From an uncultured Alistipes sp. (GTDB lineage: Bacteria; Bacteroidota; Bacteroidia; Bacteroidales; Rikenellaceae), in the NCBI GenBank assembly GCA_900770635.1, contig CAAGLB010000031.1:1-10831 (forward strand): a stretch of DNA of 10,831 nucleotides. Direction: 5' to 3'. The translations under genes and the position numbers were made by a program. Shown here one piece after another: positions 7,511-10,831 of the stretch (position 1 is the stretch's first letter; every line of letters starts with the position of its first letter). The notes under the pieces are model-generated. The model was not told the DNA's origin. It did not search any database and worked only from the letters and a program-made list of their open reading frames with translations.

Positions 7511-7524
7511 ACTTCGCGCGAAGT
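7511..7524. repeat. 14-bp perfect palindrome
   Basis: ACTTCGCGCGAAGT equals its own reverse complement. It lies inside the phased array at the right end of IS66 copy 1; a second outer pairing (GAAGT at 7520-7524 with ACTTC at 7531-7535) overlaps it. Confidence 0.75.
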
Positions 7525-7536
7525 TGATCGACTTCA

Positions 7537-7587
7537 ATAAAGTTAACCCGACTTTGACAACTTTGATCAAAGTCGGGTTAACTTTAT
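7537..7587. repeat. 21-bp perfect inverted repeat with 9-nt loop
   Basis: The arms 7537-7557 and 7567-7587 are exact reverse complements (core AAAGTTAACCCGACTTTGA) around CAACTTTGA. Such a long perfect hairpin just inside the terminal repeat could block readthrough out of the element, bind a protein dimer, or form a structured RNA. No long T-tract follows on either strand, so a standard intrinsic terminator is not the best reading. Confidence 0.85.
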
Positions 7588-7595
7588 AAACTTTG

Positions 7596-7621
7596 CAAGA
7601 TGCACTTTACCGGAGGCTTAC
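7596..7621 (-). repeat. IS66 copy 1 right terminal inverted repeat
   Basis: Read on the minus strand it begins GTAAGCCTCCGG and continues to TGCATCTTG, matching the left end at 22 of 26 positions. It fixes the right boundary of the element at 7621. Confidence 0.92.
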
Positions 7622-7793
7622 AACAAAGTGGGCATCAACGTTACAAATGCAAGTCCTGCAATAAAGTCTTCACCTTTCGTCGAAAAGATATAAGCGAAAA
7701 GAACAGGTTTGTATGGTTTGAGTGGTGGGTGCTAGGCAAGCAGATAATAGAACAGATATCTGCAATGAGCGGATATGACTATATCACATTGAA
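7622..7793 (+). pseudogene. Remnant of a zinc-ribbon transposase (IS256 variant Zn-binding type)
   Basis: About 56 codons in one frame (from 7624) read QSGHQRYKCKSCNKVFTF and then an aromatic stretch RFVWFEWWVLGKQ followed by IIEQISAMSGYDYITL. The GxQRYxCxxCxxxF ribbon half followed by a WFxxW helix and a QxSxxSG helix matches the N-terminal DNA-binding region of transposases annotated as IS256 family, variant Zn-binding type; the exact family is less certain than the transposase call. The first CxxC of the ribbon is missing, removed at the IS66 right end, and the catalytic part is missing, cut at the IS21 end. The frame runs by chance into both neighbours (7600-7872), so an automatic call of 90 residues there would be chimeric. 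Non-functional. Confidence 0.65.
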
Positions 7794-7823
7794 TGTACCT
7801 CCTGTAGCACTTTCGATTGTACC
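7794..7823. repeat. IS21 end repeats, istB side (two units)
   Basis: TGTACC occurs at 7794-7799 and 7818-7823, exactly 24 bp apart. It is in inverted orientation to the five units at the other end, as expected for transposase-binding sites at the two ends. A third unit at 7842 is not recognisable. Confidence 0.8.
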
Positions 7824-7862
7824 ACTTCAGAAGATGTCGCTTTCGGTTCGGCAAAGTTATGA

Positions 7863-8594
7863 TTATTTTTGATTTTTCCTTCTCATGGAGTCTCCTTTCA
7901 GTTCCATCCGAACCGCGTTAGCGGTGAGGCGATCCATGATGGCGTCAGCCAAGGTCGGTTCATTGATGTAGTCATACCATTTCGCAACAGGCAGCTGAGA
8001 CGTTACGATTACTGACTTCCTCTGATAGCAGTCTTCTAGGATCTGCAGCAACGCCAGACGCGAGTTGTTATCGAGCGGCTGTAGTCCGAAGTCATCAAAG
8101 ATGACGAGGTCATTTCTCTCTATATGATTGATGACCTTAAGAAGACTTCCATCAAGTTTAGCGAGTGCTATGCGCTCGATGAACTTGTTCATAGAGAAGT
8201 ACTCAACGCGGTGTCCCATAAAGCAGGCCTGTCTTCCGATGGCACATGCCAGGAACGATTTTCCGCATCCAGTCTTACCGTCTATGAGGATATTCTCAGC
8301 CCTGTCGATGAAGCTGCAGTCCATCAGTTGCAGCAAGGTCTCCTTGGTAAGATTTCTTTCAGAAGAACAGATTACATCTTCCATTACAGCATTGTAGCGA
8401 AGCTTGCTGGTCTTCAGATACATCTCGGTTCTCTTCCTGTTTCGATATTGCTGTTCCGCCTCTGCGAGACGGGCAACGAATGAGTCCAGCGTAGGCCATT
8501 GACTTGCAGGCATACTCTGCAGTGCCTTATAGCATTCTGCCATGCCTTTGAGCTTCAGCCCCTCTAACTGGAGGATTGTTTCTTGTGTGTTCAT
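7863..8594 (-). CDS. istB: IS21 helper ATPase IstB
   Basis: A 243-residue AAA+ ATPase that, in IS21 elements, assembles on target DNA, bends it and recruits or activates the IstA transposase. Visible motifs: an N-terminal helical domain (about 1-80, with LKLKGMAECY and RLAEAEQQYRNRK), Walker A GKTGCGKS (106-113), Walker B LVIFDDFG (163-170, with D167 and D168), sensor-1-like VIVTSQLP (196-202), and the C-terminal arginine-containing segment AIMDRLTANAVRMEL. Length is standard for the family. It begins 33 bp after the istA stop on the same strand, so it is probably translated from the same transcript. All ATPase motifs are intact. Confidence 0.95.
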   Translation of the reverse strand: MNTQETILQLEGLKLKGMAECYKALQSMPASQWPTLDSFVARLAEAEQQYRNRKRTEMYLKTSKLRYNAVMEDVICSSERNLTKETLLQLMDCSFIDRAENILIDGKTGCGKSFLACAIGRQACFMGHRVEYFSMNKFIERIALAKLDGSLLKVINHIERNDLVIFDDFGLQPLDNNSRLALLQILEDCYQRKSVIVTSQLPVAKWYDYINEPTLADAIMDRLTANAVRMELKGDSMRRKNQK

Positions 8595-8627
8595 GTACTG
8601 TTATTCATTTGTGTGCCAGCTTGGTTT

Positions 8628-10187
8628 CTATTTGTATGCGGATGCACCTCTCACATTGTCATTCTGAGGGATATATGATTCTGTATCAGACGGAGATAGT
8701 GCAATGTTATCAAGATTGCTTTTGAGGATCGCCTCGATTCGTTTGTATGTGGCAGCCGTCTTTGGCTCGATTCTTCTGCATGCCGCCTCCAGGCGCTCTG
8801 CACCATATCTTTTTTCAAGCCGCAGGACTCCTTGACATGACCTATAAGACTGCTGTACAAAGAGTGCGGAAGTAAGGATATTGTCTATTGCGCCTCGAGT
8901 ATGCGGTCCTATTAGGCTGGCCTTCTGCTGGAAGTATGCTGCGTTGACTTCTTTGGAACGTTTGTAGGCTATGTGATTATCTGGCATATGAGCTTCGACT
9001 GTTGTGTAACCATCAGTATATTTTCTGTCGTGCGCAGCGATCCTGTCTAGATCTATCCAGACTTCTACTGATTCTGCATCGTATATGACCTTTGCTTTCT
9101 TGCCGATATGCTGGTATGGAACGCTGTAGAAGTGATTTCTATCCACTTGGAAGTGATAGGTTGAGTTGATCTTTATCTCTTTAGTATATTTCAACAAGAA
9201 GGGCTTTGGCGGCAATGGAAGCATATAAGGGCGCTCTTCCTTTTCGTATTGTTCTCTGCGGCTATATGTCTTATTCTTTCTGGTCTTGTTGTTGAACATA
9301 TCATTGAGCTCGTCCAGCTTATTATTCAACTCATCCAGAGAGAAGAAGGTGTCCTTACAGATACGGCTATAGTAGTACTTATAAGTCTGCATGACAAGGC
9401 TTTCTGCTGGACCTTTGTCTCGTGGCTTTCCACTACGGCATTCATCGAGATCGGTACCGTGATGTAGGCACCATTGGCTTGCAGCCTCGTTTAAGGTCGG
9501 TTCATAGCGATTCGTCTTGCTGATCCATTGACGCATGTTATCAGTCTTGGAGATCTCGGCGACACCACCGAAGTATCTCACTGCCTTTGACAATGCCTGA
9601 AAGAGATATTCCATCTTAGCACTTGGAAGAGCTGTGACATAACTCAGCATCGAGTATGGAAGAACACATACCAGCACAATGGCTTGCACGGCCTCTCCTG
9701 TCTCCTTGTCTACGATCCACAGGTTGTCACCGGCAAAGTCGAACTGCATCTCACGCCCCGGCTCATAGGTGTTGTGGTACTTGTAGTCATGGTTCTTCTC
9801 ATATTCCTGGATGATGGCTTTGAACTGAGTGTAACCGTAAGGATTGTCGGTAGACTTCTGATACTCCTCATATAAGACGTCATAAGTCATGTACTTACGT
9901 CTCATATCCTTTGCATAGTCTTCCACATTCTCCTGCATGAAGGCATACCGTTCGGCATCCCTGCCACGATGTCCATCGCCCTTCTGCATGATTGCCTGAA
10001 GTTCGGCGTCGTTAAGTTTGAGAAGGTCTATCATGCATTTGCCCGATGCCTCAGCACGGTCACGATAGGCCCTTAGTGATGTGCGGCTCAGTTTCAACTT
10101 GCGTTCCATCTCGCGCAGTGAGGTACCGCGGGAAAACTCCCTGATGATTACTCTGATGTCTGTCATTGTTGTCTTTACGTTTGCCAT
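8628..10187 (-). CDS. istA: IS21 transposase IstA
   Basis: A 519-residue DDE transposase of the IS21 type, which pairs the element ends and carries out strand transfer with IstB. In order: an N-terminal HTH (about residues 10-45; GTSLREMERKLKLSRTSLRAY is the recognition region) expected to bind the end repeats; a retroviral-integrase-like core with D150 (MQFDFAGD), D216 (SKTDNMRQ) and E262 (RDKGPAESLV); and a C-terminal beta-rich domain (about 340-420, HFYSVPYQHIGKKAKV) common in IstA. Spacing of the catalytic residues (65 and 45 residues between) is typical. The ATG at 10187 is 6 bp from a 20-bp palindrome that overlaps the probable promoter. No frameshift. Confidence 0.95.
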   Translation of the reverse strand: MANVKTTMTDIRVIIREFSRGTSLREMERKLKLSRTSLRAYRDRAEASGKCMIDLLKLNDAELQAIMQKGDGHRGRDAERYAFMQENVEDYAKDMRRKYMTYDVLYEEYQKSTDNPYGYTQFKAIIQEYEKNHDYKYHNTYEPGREMQFDFAGDNLWIVDKETGEAVQAIVLVCVLPYSMLSYVTALPSAKMEYLFQALSKAVRYFGGVAEISKTDNMRQWISKTNRYEPTLNEAASQWCLHHGTDLDECRSGKPRDKGPAESLVMQTYKYYYSRICKDTFFSLDELNNKLDELNDMFNNKTRKNKTYSRREQYEKEERPYMLPLPPKPFLLKYTKEIKINSTYHFQVDRNHFYSVPYQHIGKKAKVIYDAESVEVWIDLDRIAAHDRKYTDGYTTVEAHMPDNHIAYKRSKEVNAAYFQQKASLIGPHTRGAIDNILTSALFVQQSYRSCQGVLRLEKRYGAERLEAACRRIEPKTAATYKRIEAILKSNLDNIALSPSDTESYIPQNDNVRGASAYK

Positions 10188-10193
10188 AGCCCT

Positions 10194-10213
10194 GTGATAT
10201 TGATCAATATCAC
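10194..10213. promoter_or_regulatory. 20-bp perfect palindrome at the istA promoter (operator candidate)
   Basis: GTGATATTGATCAATATCAC equals its own reverse complement. It ends 6 bp before the istA start codon, covers the expected transcription start and touches the -7 box (10213-10220). The position suggests an operator for a homodimeric repressor, possibly IstA itself, or an mRNA hairpin just before the start codon. No such operator is known to me for this group. Confidence 0.7.
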
Positions 10214-10240
10214 AAAGTTATATTGTCAAACCGTAAGCAA
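10213..10240 (-). promoter_or_regulatory. Putative istA promoter
   Basis: On the minus strand TAACTTTG (10220 down to 10213) matches the TAnnTTTG -7 consensus. A TTG at 10240-10238 lies 17 bp upstream, somewhat closer than the usual 19-21, so the -33 part is weak. Confidence 0.5.
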
Positions 10241-10288
10241 CCCTTCCGACTTTTACCCCGACCATGCTGGCACTGGTTAAAATGGGGC

Positions 10289-10390
10289 GGTACATTTCAT
10301 TCCGCTACAGACGGTACATTTCAAACTGATACAGACGGTACAAATCATTCTGATATACCCGGTACATTTGAAAGTGATATGGGCGGTACA
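10289..10390. repeat. IS21 end repeats, istA side (five units, 24-bp period)
   Basis: GGTACA starts at 10289, 10313, 10337, 10361 and 10385, exactly 24 bp apart, usually as CGGTACATTT with a partly conserved CTGATA-like segment after it. The last unit forms the element end. These match the multiple transposase-binding sites of IS21 ends and are inverted relative to the two units at 7794-7823. The period is divisible by three, so it leaves a short meaningless open frame with 8-residue repeats. Confidence 0.88.
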
Positions 10391-10435
10391 TTTAATCCGC
10401 TGCTATCAATTTAACATCTAATGTAGAGCAAAAAT

Positions 10436-10515
10436 CCCTCCCCCGCAGCCCCCAGCCGCGAGGACGGCCTTTTGGCCGAGCCACCCGGAGCGGCTGAGAG
10501 GCAGCAGTCGGAGGG
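10436..10515 (-). terminator. GC-rich nested hairpin with T-tract on the minus strand
   Basis: Three nested pairings are visible: outer CCCTCC (10436-10441) with GGAGGG (10510-10515), middle CAGCCGC (10453-10459) with GCGGCTG (10490-10496), inner CGGCC (10465-10469) with GGCCG (10474-10478) around TTTT. On the minus strand the outer stem is followed at once by ATTTTTG. It could be a large terminator, a structured RNA or a repeat element; it lies between the IS21 and IS66 copy 2 ends. The remaining bases of 10391-10526 show no gene: all plus-strand frames stop within 30 nt of the IS21 end. Confidence 0.5.
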
Positions 10516-10573
10516 CGTCGTCCGACGTAAGCATCCGACAAAGTACATATAGACCAATTAGCCGCCATTACTG

Positions 10574-10672
10574 AGGTAGTACCCGGTAGTGGCGGCTAGT
10601 AGTTGGTAGTGACTGGTTATTACCTGCTATTAGCGGGTAGTACCTGCCAGTTGCAAGGTAGTAGCTGGTCAA
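10574..10672. repeat. 10-bp phased GGTAGT array at the IS66 copy 2 right end
   Basis: GGTAGT or a close variant recurs at 10575, 10585, 10595, 10605, 10615, 10626, 10636, 10647, 10657 and 10667, a steady period of 10 to 11 bp. The array runs across the stop codon of tnpC copy 2 (10620-10622) into the last codons. Its unit differs from that of copy 1, but position and period are the same. Confidence 0.65.
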
Positions 10673-10831
10673 CGTTCTTTTCTGTAGGGATTCTTCTGAG
10701 TGTGCCCTCCAGCCACGATCGGACATCAACACCATGTGCCTTACAGCTGCTGAAGAGTGAGTATACGATGGCTGCTCTGACCGCTGCGTCATGGTTTCCG
10801 CAGAAGAGGTAGTTCTTTCTTCCGATGGCGA
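10620..10831 (-). CDS. tnpC: C-terminus of a second IS66 transposase TnpC (partial)
   Basis: Partial gene, 69 whole codons plus stop; the 5' part lies beyond the window. Reading on the minus strand from 10829 gives AIGRKNYLFCGNHDAAVRAA, then IVYSLFSSCKAHGVDVRSWL, EGTLRRIPTEKN and VDQLLPCNWQ. This lines up with the end of the TnpC of copy 1 (AVGRKSYLFCGSDASAVRAS, REWFEDVIRRIP, LLPKNWK). The catalytic glutamate motif (NNxxENxIRP) would be just outside the window. The last ten or so codons fall in the 10-bp phased array, giving an unusual tail after NWQ. There is no start codon in the window, so a start-based ORF search misses it and reports other frames instead. Confidence 0.88.
   Translation of the reverse strand, partial: AIGRKNYLFCGNHDAAVRAAIVYSLFSSCKAHGVDVRSWLEGTLRRIPTEKNVDQLLPCNWQVLPANSR

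Larger units (their letters stand above)
7491..7600. repeat. 10-bp phased degenerate repeat array at the IS66 copy 1 right end
   Basis: From 7491 to 7600 successive 10-bp blocks begin with a related tetramer (cTT or aGTT type): ACTTCGCGCG at 7511, AAGTTGATCG at 7521, ACTTCAATAA at 7531, AGTTAACCCG at 7541, ACTTTGACAA at 7551, CTTTGATCAA at 7561, AGTCGGGTTA at 7571, ACTTTATAAA at 7581. The phase is held for about 11 units between the tnpC stop and the terminal repeat. A spacing of one helical turn would place the motifs on one face of DNA. Confidence 0.6.
4976..7621 (+). mobile_element. Complete IS66-family insertion sequence (copy 1)
   Basis: A 2646-bp element bounded by terminal inverted repeats: the left end starts GTAAGCCTCCG at 4976, and the right end read inward from 7621 also starts GTAAGCCTCCG. 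Over 26 bp the two ends agree at 22 positions and share an inner TGCATCTTG block. The GTAA start is characteristic of IS66 ends. It carries the three-gene set tnpA, tnpB, tnpC in order and all appear intact. IS66 elements normally leave an 8-bp target duplication, but the flanks are ATTTAGGT (4968-4975) and AACAAAGT (7622-7629), which do not match, so one side was probably replaced by recombination or deletion. Confidence 0.93.
7794..10390 (-). mobile_element. Complete IS21-family insertion sequence
   Basis: A 2597-bp element coding istA and istB on the minus strand. The boundaries are set by matching ends: TGTACC at 7794-7799 and its complement GGTACA at 10385-10390, with similarity continuing inward (CC, then CACTTTC). 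TG...CA ends, multiple inner copies of the end motif, and the istA-istB order are all typical of IS21. Flanks are ACATTGAA on the left and TTTAATCC on the right; the best 5-bp comparison (TTGAA against TTTAA) has one mismatch, so there is no perfect target duplication. Both genes are intact. The inverted similarity extends slightly beyond the stated ends (ATTRAA), so the boundary could be a few bases further out. Confidence 0.9.
10527..10831 (-). mobile_element. Right end of a second IS66-family element (copy 2), cut by the window edge
   Basis: The plus-strand sequence from 10527 reads GTAAGCATCCGACAAAGTAC, resembling the copy 1 end (GTAAGCCTCCGA) and starting with the IS66 GTAA. Inside it, on the minus strand, is the C-terminus of a TnpC. 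The protein and the DNA differ clearly from copy 1, so this is a different IS66 element in the opposite direction; the right ends of the two elements face each other. The rest lies beyond 10831. Confidence 0.85.

Noticed and set aside
8124..8483. Plus-strand open frames within istB
   Set aside because: Antisense shadows of an intact IstB with all ATPase motifs.
10289..10390. CRISPR array (regular repeats of 24-bp period)
   Set aside because: The spacing leaves no true spacers, the motif is at the IS21 end, there are no cas genes, and inverted copies are at the other end.
10223..10414. Open frame of 63 codons with 8-residue repeats (GGTFHSAT, DGTFQTDT and similar) on the plus strand
   Set aside because: It starts at a TTG and is produced by the 24-bp IS21 end repeats, whose period is divisible by three. 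No known protein features.
7622..10526. Composite transposon with cargo between the two IS66 elements
   Set aside because: The elements are different, and the enclosed DNA contains only a remnant, an IS21 and a hairpin, with no cargo gene.
10568..10812. Open frames on both strands near the right edge (10568-10792 minus, 10603-10812 plus)
   Set aside because: Both are shadows of the partial IS66 TnpC C-terminus, which is read in a different minus-strand frame and has clear family similarity.

Overview
The window looks like Bacteroidales chromosomal DNA (phylum Bacteroidota). The support is: a lipoprotein thioredoxin of the probable DUF5106 type, a large outer-membrane protein with signal peptide and C-terminal barrel, TAnnTTTG-type promoter elements, weak or absent Shine-Dalgarno sequences, and IS66, IS21 and IS256-variant elements of types I associate with gut Bacteroidales. 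This is read from the sequence alone; the genus cannot be fixed.

Layout. (1) Positions 1-4975 are ordinary host DNA: a minus-strand thioredoxin-fold lipoprotein gene (93-1040), then, divergently, a 1019-residue secreted metallopeptidase-like / beta-propeller / beta-barrel protein (1114-4173), closely followed by a CpXC zinc-ribbon protein (4178-4840) and a clear intrinsic terminator (4913-4944). (2) Positions 4976-7621 are a complete IS66-family element with matching terminal inverted repeats, tnpA, tnpB and tnpC, a terminator/promoter overlap just inside its left end, a terminator hairpin between tnpB and tnpC, and a right subterminal region built of roughly 10-bp phased units. (3) Positions 7622-7793 hold a short remnant of a zinc-ribbon transposase, cut on both sides. 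(4) Positions 7794-10390 are a complete IS21-family element on the minus strand (istA, istB), with 24-bp transposase-site-like repeats at its ends (five at one end, two at the other) and a 20-bp perfect palindrome at the istA promoter. (5) Positions 10391-10526 are a gene-free stretch with a GC-rich nested hairpin. (6) Positions 10527-10831 are the right end of a second, different IS66 element on the minus strand, carrying the C-terminus of its transposase; the rest lies outside the window.

How it fits together. The left half encodes cell-envelope functions: a periplasmic thiol-redox lipoprotein beside a secreted, probably outer-membrane-inserted protein with a HExxH motif; the CpXC gene is probably co-transcribed with the latter. 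The right half is an insertion-sequence cluster. Neither the first IS66 nor the IS21 copy has a perfect target duplication, and the remnant between them has no visible continuation on either far side, so the cluster was probably rearranged or trimmed after insertion.

I see no CRISPR array, tRNA, rRNA, phage genes or recognisable defence system. The least explained features are the 10-bp phased arrays at the right ends of two dissimilar IS66 elements and the GC-rich nested hairpin.
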